Origin: Manis javanica
Taxonomy: Eukaryota; Chordata; Mammalia; Pholidota; Manidae
Reading direction: 5' to 3'
Assembly (NCBI RefSeq): GCF_040802235.1
Contig: NC_133156.1
Coordinates: 188,425,851-188,489,850 of the forward strand
Length of the DNA stretch: 64,000 nt
Of the stretch, positions 1 to 13,438 are shown piece after piece (position 1 is the first letter of the stretch; each line of letters begins with the position of its first letter). Made by a program: the position numbers and the translations under genes. The notes beneath the pieces were generated by a model. It saw only the letters and a list, made by a program, of their open reading frames with translations, had not been told where the DNA came from and did no database searches.

Positions 1-214
1 GTGGAGCTCCATCTAATCTCTAGTGTGCTACAGTGTGTATCCCAAACCCATACATGATACTCATCATGGTTGGCAACAGTGACTAGGCCTGCTGGGGATG
101 CGTGAGGGAGCTCTCCTTCCAAGACCAGTGGCCACTGACACAATATTGAACTTAATGAGCATTATGTAATTAAGTAATTCATAAAAAAATAGTAGCTACC
201 TTTTGTTATTTTCA

Positions 215-405
215 GAGGCTGTGCTGTACATACATAATCTCACTTAACCCTCACAGTAAACCATGCCTCAGGTCCTGGTTCCATCCACTTCTTACAGTTG
301 AGAAAACCGAGGTTTAAGCAAGTTGCCTAAGGTCAGATAGCCAACCCATGGCCCAGCTGGAACTCGAAACTCTGTCTGCACCCGGACTGCAGAGTCAGTG
401 TTCAG
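215..405 (-). repeat. MIR SINE fragment
   Basis: The segment contains the reverse-strand MIR core: a degraded 'gaggaaactgaggct' equivalent (gagaaaaccgaggtttaagc), then 'aagttgcctaaggtcag' and a 'cccagctggaactcgaa' tail. Divergence is high, as expected for this ancient tRNA-derived family. The assignment is by eye. Confidence 0.7.
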
Positions 406-1284
406 AGGCATATCAGAAAATATTGACTATAGTTTGCTTATTAACATGTTAAATAATCTCTAAATACCCTGTTTTGTATGTCCGTTTCTCTACAAAAAGT
501 AATAGTAAAAAGTGATCTCATAGTGACTTTTCAGTTAATGAAGAAAAGATGATTTCTGATTAAGGGTTCCTTTATATAATCCTTCTTTATTTACTTCAGT
601 TTCATGGCCTGTGCTCTCCTTAAGGTGGGAGGGTGAGCTGGAGGCAGATGGATAGGTTTTGCTGGAGTGACACACAGTGAGTGGTGGCGGCTGAAGAGCG
701 TGAACGTACACCACGTGGAGTGGAGCTTCACATCTAATGGATAGATCGCTGGGCTGCGTGACTGTAGCAGCCTTGATGAATCATGGCATATTTAAGCTCT
801 GCGTGTGTCATCAACGTACGTGGGTTGAAATTGCACAAAAGCATAGTAGTTCACCAGAAATACAAATACAAGTAAAACACAACCATTGGAATAGCTGTAC
901 CGTTTCGTATAGAAACCTGAAGACCTGTGAAATCTGTACATTCAGAGCTTTTTGTTCTTAGAGCTAATGATTTTGTTTACTAGCTCAGACCATCTCAACA
1001 TTTTCTATTTTATTTAAGTGTTTAAAATTCAGCCATAAAACTTCACTGTGAACTGAAGCTATTTATAGAAACTCAGCCAGTAGATGGGCAAATTAAAAAC
1101 AAAGATAAGATTTTTTTAAAGAGATATATTAGAAGTTTTCATGATGCTTTATAAATAGATAGATTGATAGATCACCATACTTAAAGTTCCCATTTGAATT
1201 TGTTTTCATAAATGTGCTTTGGCAAAGAGTCTTCATTAGATGACTAAGTGAAGTTATATTTACAATAATGTAAATTTAAAACTG

Positions 1285-1460
1285 ACAATGAGATCTTGAA
1301 TCAGATCTGGGTTCCAGTCTGGGCTTAGAAGGTTGGTCACTGCAGCATCTTAAGTTTTCTTTGAACTTCAGCTTCTCAAGTATTTAACAGAATAGTAGTA
1401 GCTGGCTCCTGGGGCTTTAGGAGGTGGGGAGCAGATAAGATGATGTCAGTTTACTTTATA
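1285..1460 (+). repeat. MIR SINE fragment (weak)
   Basis: The string 'gatctgggttccagtctggg', followed by a degraded 'cttcagcttctcaag' block and a GC-rich downstream segment, follows the order of the forward MIR consensus. The match is poor and the boundaries are approximate. Confidence 0.4.
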
Positions 1461-2374
1461 ATGTGTAAATAAGTAACAATACCGATTTATAGGGGTGGTA
1501 TTGTTATTGTAAACTCCATAGCCCGCAGATGGGTGATCTAACACCATCCTTCATCCATGAAGGTGATGATGTCAATTTCAGTTTCTCAAATGACACAGAT
1601 TTATTGAGCTCTTATGATGTGTGAGGACTTACTTCACATCAGCAGAACTTATGTATAGATTTACAACAACTATAATTTATGCAGTGGCATATTATTTATA
1701 TAGTATACAGGCATCCTGTACACATGCATTTTATAGATAGCTGAAGTTCTCTTTAAGCCCCCAAATTAGTTTAATGTAAGCTTGTTTGATGAAAATCTTT
1801 CCCTATATCAGTATTGTTGTGGTTATTACATTCTTACCACCGATAGCATTGAGCATAATGCTCCCTCCGTGATTCAGGATCATTTAGATCGAAAACATGT
1901 TCTATTGAAATAGAGTTCTTTAGAGCTGGGCTAGTGAAGGCCATGGTGCTTTTTGCCTCTACTTTAAATGATCCCACATCACTAAATATTTTGTGTTCTT
2001 GTATCAACATTTTAAAACTGCCCCCTCTCCATTTTGAGCTATTAGCTCTCTTCCTGGTAACATGTGCTTGCCTCTTTTAATCCATTCTTCCCTCTAATTT
2101 CAATTTATAATCTATAGTTTGGGGGTGGGAAACAAATAAATTAAAATCACCTTTGATATTAAATAGACACTCGGAATACATGGTAATGCATGAAGTTAGG
2201 TGCAAGGGTTTTGTGATTTCTTCTTTAATCTCAAGGATTTATTTTTACTTGCTTTATTAGTTCCAGGTAACTGGAGTCTCTCCGGATGAATTGTTTTGCC
2301 CAACACCACCATTTACAGTCTATATCAGTTCCCTCTGATGATCACCAGTGATAGCTTATATAGTTCATTACCAA

Positions 2375-2505
2375 TTATAAAATGTTTCCACCTACACTAC
2401 CTCCTTTGATCCCCACATGATCATGAGAGATAGACAGGACATATGTTATTTCTGTATTTTACAGATAAGAACACTAAGGCGTAGTTGGAGGTTATTCAGT
2501 GGATT
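2375..2505 (-). repeat. MIR-type SINE fragment
   Basis: 'tgatccccacatgatc' followed by 'attttacagataagaacac' and 'taaggcgtagttggagg' matches the reverse-strand MIR/MIR3 pattern of a 'tcctcacaacaaccc'-like block and then an 'acagatgaggaaactgaggc'-like block. It directly abuts the MER5-like element that follows. Confidence 0.5.
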
Positions 2506-2680
2506 TTAACCAGGGGTTGCAACTGAATCTCCCAGGGAGGTTTGTTCATCCATACATGTGTCGTGCCTCTAATTGGAAATCTCAATTCCATAGGTCTGGG
2601 GCAGGACCCAGGTATGCTTATTTGTTTTGAGGAAAGATCCCAATTTTAGCATGAGTAGTTTTCCCCGATCCATTTCCCCT
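2505..2680 (+). mobile_element. MER5-type hAT (Charlie) MITE
   Basis: The succession 'aaccaggggttgcaactgaa', 'tctcccagggagg' and 'gtctggggcaggacccagg' follows the MER5A/B consensus. It is a degraded non-autonomous hAT transposon without coding capacity. Family recognised from memory. Confidence 0.6.
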
Positions 2681-2984
2681 TCCTCCACAGCCCCCCCCAC
2701 ACAACCTCTGCTCCTGTTGAAAACTGGGTAAGTCTTTATGATCAGTGAGTGATTTAAGATACTTTCACATGCAGGTTACAGACAGGCCAACAAACAGTGG
2801 CTTAAACCTGTGATTTTTAAGGGTGCCGTAATCAACTGATGTGATGGTTAGAACAGTACCCTCCCCTCCCTGCCATGTTACTTACATGACCTGACTTTTT
2901 TTTTTAAAGGATTCCTGGTTGCTGTCTTAGGATTACATAGCTGGGGTCAAGAGTAGTGCACTAACCCCATCCCATGTGACTCAA

Positions 2985-3475
2985 GGTAAAGCCAGAGTGA
3001 TGTGTTGGTGTTACAAGGCTGTCCATACCTACCCACCACCTGGTCCCCATCTGTCCTCAGGCTCACCCACTCCTCCCCTCCACGCTGACGTTCTCTGCCC
3101 TCCAGGCATGCCCCCCACTCTACGCTGCTTGCATTTGTGGTTCCCTCTGCTGAAAGAACTCTTGTTTTGGCTTAAGGCCTCACCTCCTCCAAGCCTTCCC
3201 TCAAATGTCATTCCCAGTGAGGCTTTTTAAAGCCACACTCCCACCCCACACATACACACCCAAGCACGGATTCCCCATCCTCCTTCCAGGCTTTGTCTTT
3301 CCCTGTAGTACTTAATTTTTACTATGCCATATACCCCACTGATCTGTTTTCCCTTTTCCCTCTCTAGAACCCAAGAGCTGTGATTTGGGTGTGTTTCATT
3401 TGCTGCAACATTTTGAATTTCTAGAACCTAGGACACAGTAGGCATTCCATAAATATTTGTTGAGTGAGTATATTC
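2985..3475 (+). repeat. L2 LINE 3' end
   Basis: A pyrimidine-rich stretch contains 'caagccttccctcaaatgtc', then 'gaacccaagagctgtgattt', and ends 'acacagtaggcattccataa' plus 'atatttgttgagtgagt'. This is the characteristic order of the L2 3' end. No coding potential remains; the 84-aa open frame here is a by-product of repeat sequence. Confidence 0.75.
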
Positions 3476-3529
3476 TTTATGCACAGCTCTGGTTAGTTCT
3501 GTGGGGTAAATTTCTAGAAATTATATGAC

Positions 3530-4435
3530 TATATTACAGGATATGGACATTTTGAAAGGCTCTTGATGCACATGACCAAACCCTGTCTTCCCGAGGTTGA
3601 ATCCTTTCACCCTCACATCAGTGGCCACCATGACCCTGTCTTCTGCACCCTCGCATCATTAGCAGTTGTACCACATCTGTAGCCAGCCTGGTATATGACA
3701 GTTATATTTGTTTTTAATTTGTATTTCTTTGCTTAGGTGAATTTGTATTGTTTCTCATGCATTTCTTCCTTTGGTGATCAGTAGCTTGTCCTTGGCCCAA
3801 TTGTATAATTTATTTCTAATGTTTTCTAATTTGGTGTTGGTGTTCTGCTGATTGATTCATAAGACTCTTTAGGTTATAAGGTTCCTTACGTTACTTTTGT
3901 TATCTCTGTTGAAAATATCTTTCCTAGTTTGTCATTTTTTTCTTTTAATTTTGCTTGTGGTGTTTCTTAATATATAGCTTTTTAGTTTACTATGGTTCTT
4001 CTATTGTTTTATGTTTGGAAAGGCCTTGTCTACCTCTCATTTTAAATATTCACCCATAATTTCTTTTAGTTCTCTTACATTAATGAAAATACATTTTATC
4101 CTTCAGTTAATCTGCAGTGTCGTGCCATATTGTGTGGGGCAAGAATCCAGTGTGTGTTTCTTCCTTAAGTAATAAACTACTGCATGTGCCTTCCTTTCGC
4201 ATTAATATAAACGTCATCTATAGAATAAGCTAAAACTTTATACTAAGGTCTGTCTCAAGTTTTTCAGTGTGGATGCATTTATATTTTTCTTTTCCCAGAA
4301 CTCAACTCTTTTAATTATTGCAGCTTTTTAATGTTTTCTTTAGAATTCATTTTATTTTTTATTTGCTGGTTATTCTAAATAAATTTTAGGATTATTCTGT
4401 CAAGTTCAGAAATAGATGTGGACATAATGACCTAA
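3530..4435 (+). repeat. L1/HAL1 LINE fragment (old)
   Basis: AT-rich sequence resembles the distal ORF2/3' region of old L1 or HAL1 elements: 'aatttgtatttctttgctta', the 'tctcatgcatttcttcc' block and 'tttcctagtttgtcattttt'. Many indels; no open frame. Subfamily not resolved. Confidence 0.5.
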
Positions 4436-4910
4436 AATGAAAATCAGATCATGCCACTTTCCCATGGAAAATCTTTTAATGTTAGTGCACTACTCTTGAC
4501 CCTCTTGCCACCTTCAGAATATGAAGGCCAACTCATTAGTGAGCCTCCCTAGAAGCTCCCAGCCTGACTCTAGTTTGTGTATTGCTATTCCCTGGATATG
4601 GTTTACAGTTCATAGCTGCACTCCTGTCCTATGCTGTTTCTCACCTTCCCAACTGTGCTGCTCCATCTGCCTTTAATGACCTTGACTCACTCCCATTTAC
4701 CCTGAAATCCATCACCACCTCCCTGAGTGCTTTCACATTGACCAGCCTCTGCAGCCATGTGTGTGTGTGTGTGTGTGTGTGTCTGTTGTCACCCTGCTGT
4801 GCCTCTATCACCACGTAACCCATTGCATCACAAGGTGGCTTAGTCTTCCCTGTGAACTAGGTGGGAGCATCTTGTGTTCATTTTGTATTTCTAGTACATA
4901 CTGCGCTACC
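4435..4910 (+). repeat. L2-like LINE fragment interrupted by a GT tract
   Basis: It begins 'aatcagatcatgccactttc', a string typical of L2, and continues with pyrimidine-rich sequence to about 4900. A (GT)n run sits inside it. Assignment is moderate. Confidence 0.45.
4758..4783 (+). repeat. (GT)n microsatellite
   Basis: About 12 perfect GT units directly visible in the sequence, likely polymorphic. Confidence 0.95.
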
Positions 4911-6564
4911 TGTCATGAGGTAAGTGGTGTAGATGGATGAGAGAAGAATATCCAGCACTGGAAGCAGGGAGGTGGATAGTTGAAATAATCAAAGTGAAGG
5001 ATAATTAGGGTCTTGACTAGGGCAGGGATGGGGAAGATGAAAAGGAGGGGACATATTTGAAAATGTTTTAAAGAGAAAACTGACGAGACTTTATGTCTGT
5101 TAAATGTGAGCAAAAGAGAGGGAAGATAATTTGAATCTTTGATTTCCAACTTAGACACCCAGGTACCTTGTTGGTAACTTAACCACATTTAGGCACTCAG
5201 GAGGAGGGACAGATTGAAGGAGGGCACAATTAAGACAATCGTAGATGTGCTGTGAGTTGGAGGTGCCTTTATGATACCCAGTGGAGATGTCTGATAGGCA
5301 ATGGGATAGAAACAGGCTAATTATATACTTCTGTTATTCAGACCAGGACCGCTTTGAGATTGAAACACAGGGTGCTATTACTGATTATGCCAGGACAACC
5401 ATAAACTACAGATGACCCTAACAAATTGGGATATATGGTCTCTCTCTCTCTCTATAAAGGTCAGATATGAAGCTTGAAGAGAAAGGTCTGGAATGGAGTT
5501 AATGATTTGTGAATCATTAGCATATAGATGCCCTGAGAGTAGGGAGAGCTTATAGGATGAGAAAGAGAGAAGCGGAAGCAAAAACAAAACCATAGTGAAT
5601 ATAAACATTTTAGATAGTGATTCTGAACTGGCAAATTTTTTCAGAACACCTGTGTCTCCAAATTTTCCTGAAGATTCTGATATCCTAACCAACTATTTTC
5701 ATCCCCCACTCGTCTCTGTAACCATCTTTTGTCCCAAATTCCAACCAGAGGTGATGGGAAGAAAAGTCGAGAATTACAGGTTTATCGGGTGGTCAGAGGA
5801 AAAGGAGCCAGCAAAAGAAAACTACAGGTGGCCAGAGAGGTAAGAACCAGGAAATGATACAGTTCAACCAGTTACTGAAGTAAGTGGATGGAGGTGGTCA
5901 GCAACGTCAGGTGCTACAGAGAGACTCTGTAATATGAAAAACTGAGGTGTGTCCATTGGCCTTGGCATTGAGGGCCACTGGCACTCTTCTCTGGGGGTGG
6001 TCAGTGTACTTGTTCTGCAGAAGCCAGAGGAAGTAGGAGGGGCTAAGGCTGTAAAGGTAGAGACAGGAGTGGTCACCAGCAGTCCTACAGCACTGAAGTA
6101 AGGAAAGATTGTTTCTTATTTTTAAAATGAAGATTGAGTTGAGTCTGTAATTTATTGACTGAGGAAAGGAACCTGTAGAGATGGCAAGGCTGAGCATGTG
6201 GGAGAGGGAAGAAATGCCAGTCTGTAGTCATACTGAAGCTTTTCTGCTCAGCCCCATTTTCTTGTCAGGAGTACCTGTGCTGTACTCTGGTTGAATGCCT
6301 CCAGTCGGTCCCAGTAGGAGTCACTTTGACTTTGAAAACCGTCATTCAAAAAACTGGGATCTAGCTTCTTTTCTCCCTCATTTTCATTAAAGACTCAAGA
6401 TGGAAGCCTTTGAATAGAATATAAATTCATCTTTTAGTTGCACTGATTTGGTGAAATTCGCTGGTGAAGGTTGATAACCCATCAATCTAGATTTCTTAGT
6501 ACGATATATACTTGTTGAAAGATTTGGAAACAAGTACTGCAGATGAACATATTCCTTTAGAATG

Positions 6565-6565
<1 letters not shown>

Positions 6566-6607
<42 letters not shown>
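6566..6607 (+). repeat. (GT)n microsatellite, about 20 units
   Basis: A perfect alternating GT run of about 42 bp, the longest such tract upstream of SERTAD2. Potential Z-DNA former and likely length-polymorphic. Confidence 0.97.
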
Positions 6608-6608
<1 letters not shown>

Positions 6609-7799
6609 TATGAACTGTATTAGAAGGAAAAGTGAGTTTTAAAATGGAATTAATTTTTCTTTTTTCTTGAGAAGTTCCATTAAGAAAAAAAAATGTTAAG
6701 TTTCGGAAGAAACTGTTCCGTTTTCTGATCTGCTACTTCATAGTAAGTAGTTAGTTGTAAGGTTAACTTCCTCAGAGAGAAGAAGGCAAGGACACTAGCA
6801 AAAGGAAAAGAAAGGTTTTAATAGCTCTGCAAAGGCCCAAACATGCTCTGAAAAGTAAAGATTTCAGGCTTAATGTGCATGGAACAAAAGGCCGTTGTGA
6901 ACGAGTTGGTGAGAGTTTGTATTCTGCCCCTTTTTTCTGTGGGAGTTATTTCCTGTTGTTGACTAGAGTTCTTTATTTAGAACCACCTAGCTTCAGAATG
7001 CCTGCTAGCTTGCAGAAAAGTGTGTATTTAAAACATAGGCTTATTTCGAGACAATTTCTGAAAAAAGTTACACTACCTGCCAGGTCAAGAGAGCAGCATG
7101 TGGGCTTTGTTCCGATGATCCCCATGTCAAGAGATACAAAGTAAGAAAGAATCAAAATGCCTTTGGTATAGGGGTCAGTGGTCACCTGAACACCAAATCA
7201 AAGATACTTCATGGGGAAAGTATATTTCCATTGTTTTTTTAGGGAAAACAACAGCAACAAAATTTCTCTTTATAGTACTAAATATGTTCCTTGGGTATTA
7301 AGGAAGTAACAAGAAATTTTCCATATTTTGTGGAGAAGCTTTTATCCTTTCTAAAGTGATAAAAGTTAGGCTGGCAGGTGAGAAATACACCCCAAACACA
7401 GGCTTTAAGCCAATCATTCTCTTACACTTGCCCTGTCAGCTGGGCATCCTGTTTGAACTTTGGGTTTCTCTGGCATCATTACTGAATTTTATAACCTGTG
7501 ATTTAGAGAGAAAGAAGTACAAAATATCAAAATGAGTGAAAGGAGCAAGTTATTACCGAAATAATGGAGAATAAGTAGATGCATGAAATGCGAATATTTT
7601 CCAGTGATTCATTAATAGGTATTAGACATTGTTGGAAAAAAAAACCTTATGAAGTTCTACTTTATGGAAACTCAAAGAAAAAAATGTTATTTTTTTTTAA
7701 CCTGATGAAATCTGAAACAATAAATTCAGGTTGTTTATTTTATCATGTTTATTTGCTTTTCATGTTTTTAAAAAAGAAATTAAATATTACAGATAAAAT

Positions 7800-8180
7800 A
7801 GAAGCCACCTGTGTGTCTTTCCCTGATTCCATTACTCTCCTCCATTTACTAGAAGTAACCGCATTCCTGAATGTTTTATCTCTAATGCTTTCCATAATTT
7901 CATATGAATGTATTTATAAATACTATGTAGCAATGTTTTAAAATATTTAATATAGATGATATTATACTGTAATATTTCACAGCTTGCTGTTTTACTCATA
8001 TTATGTTTTTGAGATTTAAACATGTTTTGATATATGGTAACCTCAGTGATTTAACCACTATAGTTTTCAAGTGTATCAATTTATTCTCAGCATGATGAAC
8101 ATTAAGGTTGTTTCCAATTTTTAGCTATTACAAGCAAAACTGCAACAAACATTATTCTGGGTCTCCATAGGGGATAAAAA
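7800..8180 (+). repeat. L1/HAL1 3' region fragment
   Basis: The sequence shows 'cattcctgaatgttttatct', 'catattatgtttttgagatt' and 'attaaggttgtttccaattt', matching the common L1/HAL1 pattern near the 3' end (the 'ggttgtttccaatttttagc' block). Strongly decayed. Confidence 0.6.
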
Positions 8181-8584
8181 TAAAGAGTTCCTCTAGATTC
8201 TAGACTTAGACCTTTCCATCCAGAATTCCTCCGGAGAAGTCCACGGCATCCATTGTATGTAATGAATTAACTTCCGTCCTATAAGGCTAGAGTGGATCAA
8301 ATGTAGGGCTGAAGTTAGAAACTGACCTCTTCTTAATTCTTAAGTTCATTTGGGAGATTTGAGATGGGTGGGTATTTACACCCCAGAAATCAGCAAATGC
8401 TACAAATAAGGGCTCCTTTGCCCACCCCCAAGCCGGTTGTTAAATATTTACCAGCACACGCCTGGTTTTTAACACCCTTGGGAGAATTGAGGGAAGAGTC
8501 ACATGAGGCATTTTTTGCAGCACTTATTTTCTTGTGGAACTCAGCTGAGAAAGACTGCATGTAATTGGGTGGGAGCATGTATCT

Positions 8585-8885
8585 CCATCTAGATAAGCAA
8601 AACCTCCTGACTGGTCCATCTGATAGCTGTGAACTATCTTTTTATAATTTGCATTTTTCTGATTATTAATGAGGTTGAGTGTCTTTTCACATGTTTGTTG
8701 GGCATTTGAGTTTCCTCTTTTACCCGTTTTTCTATTGGGTTTATATGGCTTTTAAAAAATGATTCAGATGAGTTCTGTTTAATTCTGAATACTAATCTTT
8801 TGTTGTTTATATGAATCACACATACCATTTGACAGTCTAGCTTGCCTTTACCTTGTTTCTAGTATATTTTGCTCAATAAATGTTT
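8585..8885 (+). repeat. L1 ORF2/3' fragment
   Basis: 'tttgcatttttctgattatt' followed by 'aatgaggttgagtgtctttt', 'cacatgtttgttgggcattt' and 'ctaatcttttgttgtttata' is the usual order in the last part of old L1 elements. It is separated from the preceding fragment by about 400 bp and may be part of the same insertion. Confidence 0.65.
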
Positions 8886-9439
8886 AATTCTTAGTGTACT
8901 CAAAGTCACAAATCTTTATGGTTTATGCATTGGTTGTCTTGTTTTTAATAGTCAAAGTCTTAGTAGTAAATAGAAATAGAATTCTACTCAACTGATTCAA
9001 CTAATGTGACTTCAATAAGGTACTAAAAGGGGCTTTACAGATGTGGCAAAAGGTGAGGAATGAAAGACCAGAGGAACGGAAGACCAACAATAGTAGGAAG
9101 CCATCTCTATCCTTAGGCCTAAAGAGGAAAGGGGAGGAAATAGTGGGCCAGAATTCCTGAGAGTTGGCATTTTGGAGAAGGGGCCACTTACAGAAGCTGT
9201 GGCTGTGGAAGAATGGGTACTGCCATTAGCAGGGAAAAATGCCCCAGTCTCTCTCCCCTCTTAACCCTCTGGTCTTTTTCTGATGTCTTCCATTTGCTGA
9301 ATTCAGCAGGAAGCTAGTTGGTAAAGGAGCTTAGTCCTTAAGGGTCAACATTTCAAGGCACTGAGGAAAGCAGAGGGAAGTAGAGAGTGAATCTTGGGAG
9401 ACAAGCAGTAATCACACATTCCCCATCCTGAGGCCATAA

Positions 9440-10010
9440 ACATACTCTCCTATATTCTCCCTGAAAAGCTTTAAAGTTTTGTTTTACATATTTAGATTTT
9501 AGTCAACCTGAAGTGTATTTTTCGGAAAAATACTAGGTACCTAATTTTACCTTATTTTTCATGAGGGTAACCAGATGACCCTTAGCCGTTTAGTGAATAG
9601 TCTGTTCTTTCCCACTTATCTGTAATCTTGCCCCTGTCATGCTTTCACATATGTGTGGGTCTATTTCTACACTCTCAATTCTGTTCTACTGATATGTTTA
9701 TCCCTATGCCCACAGCACTCTGTGGGTAAGAGTTTTAAAATAACCTTTGATAACTGGTAAGACATCTCCTTCATCTTGTTCCTTAAACTTACTATAGCTG
9801 TCTTTAGCCTTTTGATAATCCAGATAATTCCTGGATTTGCTTACCAAGCTTCATGAAAAAAAAATGGAGATTGAAATTGGAGTTGTATTTCATTTATTGA
9901 TGAGTTTGGGGGAGAACTTGATATTTATATAGTATGAAGAATTCTTGCCCATAAATGGTATGGTTCTCCATTAATTCTGTTCAATTGATGAACTTTTGAA
10001 AGGGTTTCTG
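9440..10010 (+). repeat. L1 3' region fragment (L1M-type)
   Basis: 'gggtctatttctacactctc' followed by 'aattctgttctactgatatg' and 'ctatagctgtctttagcctt' follows the old L1 3' end. Decayed, without a coding frame. Confidence 0.65.
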
Positions 10011-12024
10011 TTTTCTCATTTTCATTTTTGTCTATAATGGGACAATAGTAATTCTGGAGTCTTTATAACTTTTTTTTTTTTAAATCACTAAAGTAAAAGC
10101 CTGATCTCTAGCAGTTCTAAAGTGGGAACAAATCAGACTGGATTGAAAATGAATGTCTGATTCATTAACTTTTTTTTCAACCTTTCTGTAATTTAGGTTT
10201 TAATTTCTTAAAGGAAGTTGAAAGGAAATACAAATGGGTGTTGGAATTACGAATACTATCCCCGCAAAAGCTATTTATATGCAGCCCCTGCATGGACTGT
10301 GCTGCATTCCATGTAATGAGGCCAAATGAATCACTGTAGTCAAAATCTGACACTTTCTAAGTGAGTTTTTTCATTTGATGTGACTCTTTCACATGTATCT
10401 TTTCTTTTTAACAAATCATCTTTAGGGATGATTAAATACATGCATTGTTTGAGCAAACTCAGGTTCGTAGAGTGTACATTTATTTGTAACAGAACAGAAT
10501 GGCAGTGGGCAGTTACGCTATAGATGATATTCTCGTGGTATTTGCTGCCATCCACTCTCCTTTCTAAATTTGGTCTTACAGATTGAACTTCTGTTTTTAA
10601 AAAGGGAAGTTACATATAGCTCATTCACACTATTATTTTTTCCTTACATGCCAGTTTCTCTGATAATTGCCCATTTAAGGAGTTTCATATAACTCAACCA
10701 AGGCTTGTCTAAGAAAACAGTTTTGAAACAAATATTACTTAGCAAGATTAAATCTTTTGTTCAGTGTTCAAAGCATGGTTAGAAAAACAGTTGACTGGTT
10801 CACAAGTGTATCTAACATGGTATTGGTGATTATCTGGGGTGCTTGCTTTAGTTTCTTCACCTTGTACATTTCTGAAATTTTAAATAGATTTGAAATTTAA
10901 AAATATATATTTCTTTTCATTTTAACACAGGGGACTAATAATATTGGACAGTTGGGTAATTTGAAAAGGTCTTGTTTATTCTGACAACAGGTCTTTAAAA
11001 AACAATTCTATACTGGTGGTTAAAAGATTAAGTCTGTACCATCTTAACTGTTACCTCTCCTTCAGAAAACCAATAAGAAATTCCAAATGGCAAAGAGCTG
11101 ATTCATTTTTAGTTGTATACTGTGTTTACATTTAAACTGTGTTCTCTGTCCACGCAGTTATTTTCTAGTGATACCTCATAGCCGTAACTTAGAGGATTTT
11201 CCTGGTCATCTATAACATTATAAAGGTTGAATTTTTTTTTTTTACTTCTCAGTGTAGACTTTTTATAGCTGAGACTTCAAAAAATGGTTTAAATGTATTA
11301 TCTACATTCCCTAAATCACCATACTTATCTTAAATGATGTCTTCACTCAGGTGATTTAAAGGTACAATCTAGTTTCTATGATAGATATGTATAGCAGAAA
11401 ATAGAGTTTAGTTTAGTCAGTCACATAAATTTACTTTATTTTGAAACATGAGAGACAGCTGGCATTAGAGTAATGCTTTTGAAAAAAATTATTTTTCCTG
11501 ACATAATTTTACCAAGTTTTCCTGGGAATTAATATTGGTTGATGATATTCATAACATGTTTGATTATTGGCATATTTTTATATCCCATGGCCAAGAGGGC
11601 CTGAAGGTGACAGTTAATAAATAATCATTTGAACCATTCAGGTAATCACTTGAAAATTTGGATTGGCAAGTCTTTTTTTTTAACATGCTCAGTTATCTGC
11701 ATGGTTGTTCTTTCCACATTGAGGCTATATAGATTAACTCTTAACAATAAGTACTTCATGAGTGCTCATCAGTCTTTTTAATTATGCTAAACCCAAATGT
11801 CATAGTTTAGAAATGCTGGAAAGAAGTTATGATTACAATATCATATCATTACAGCGATCTTAATTATGAGAGTTCTCAAATACTGCTTGAACAATGTATG
11901 TGTATTGTTATTTATATGTGTACACACACACTCACTAGAGCTTAGTGAAAGGAAGTGAGAGGAAAATTTTAACAGGAAAGATGAACCCCTTGAGTTTATG
12001 AAGCTGGTACAAACTCTACAGCAT

Positions 12025-12120
12025 TCTTAATTTATTCATTCATTGAATATTTACCAAGTACATACTGTGTCAGGTACTGTTCTAGTTGCTAAAGGTAGAG
12101 TTGTGAATGACAGTTTTATG
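12025..12120 (+). repeat. L2-like fragment
   Basis: 'attcattcattgaatattta' followed by a 'caggtactgttctagttgct' segment is the conserved string found in many L2-type relics. Only about 95 bp is recognisable. Confidence 0.5.
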
Positions 12121-13424
12121 AACCATATTGGAAATGAGTGAGGGGCTGGAAGGTATGATGAGTTTCATTTCTTTCCTTGTTGTGGTGGTTGTGGCTTATT
12201 AATGCTGCAGGTCAAAATGTGATCCTCACAAAGCCATGAACAGGCAACAGTTGGAGTTCTTCGTGTAAGAAATAGAACTGTTGTTATTTCATGACTCTGT
12301 AAAGGGTTGAAGCAAAGCGGTATCTAGATCCTGGCACAGCATGACCCTACTGGTGGCCTCTACACATGGACTCTATTTCCTTTCTGTGAACCATCCTCCC
12401 TTCTTGAGGAGATCAAGACGTTCTGCTTGAGTCCTTCCTGGCTTCCACAAAAATTTCAATGAGGGTCTTGCAGCCTCTAGACCTTCTTTGTCCCTGGGAG
12501 TCAGCTTGGTAGAGTTCAACTGGCAGGTTCTTCTCCAAGCCACCGTTTACTCACCTGTAAGACATGGGAAGTAGTGCCTGTCCTGCCTGTGGCATAGGGA
12601 AGGTCTTACGAAGAGCAAACAGGTGAATCCATAGGAAAATGCCCTGTTAACCATCCTGTTTCTACACATATGTTGGGGGTGGGGGTGGTATTACAGATTT
12701 AATTGCTAGGTGACTTGAATTGTTACCATAATGGGTAACAAATCCAGGAGAATATGGGTAAGTAGGACTGGCTCAAATCTGTCTTCTTGGTGTGAGACAC
12801 AACTCAAAGAATATATCCTATTGAACAGAGCATATTATCATTATTTGTACTTCCACCCCTTTGTTTTAAAAATGTGTGAATGTGACATTGGTTTTTTATT
12901 TTTCTACATTGAGCCAGTGATCTCATTAGAGCCCTAGAACTCCTCCAGGAAGGCATCCCCATTGTGGTCACTTTTCACAGACTCCTCACTCTGGGAAGGG
13001 GGCTACAGAAATCTTTGAGCCTGAGCTCCTCTTGCGGGGTGTGGAAGCAGGCCCTGTGATGTCAGGGGTCTGGCTCAGCCTCACTGCTGGCTGAGGAACT
13101 AGACCAGAAATCTGACCAACACCCTGTGCTTTTTTCACCAGAACCAGTGCTGATCCTAAATCGGTGACATGGCAGATTAAGAAACTAAAAGGTCAGTGAT
13201 TAATTCTAGTTAAGTGGTTTATTTGTACAAGATCTTCCAACTCCTACTCCAGGACTCTTCATCTCACTAGACTGGTTCCCAGGGACAAGGAAAGTCTGGA
13301 GGCTGTGAGACTTCTAACTTTCATTGACATTTGTGGAAGATGGTAGTTTTACTGTTGAGAAGTATGAATCCTCAAGAAGGGAGGATGCTTCACAGACAGG
13401 AAGTATAGAGTCAATGTGCAGAGG

Positions 13425-13438
13425 CCACCAGGGGGTAG
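13425..13438 (+). promoter_or_regulatory. CTCF-like motif, forward
   Basis: CCACCAGGGGGTAG fits the core CTCF consensus on the plus strand. It lies about 3.9 kb upstream of the SERTAD2 first exon. Binding is inferred from sequence only. Confidence 0.45.
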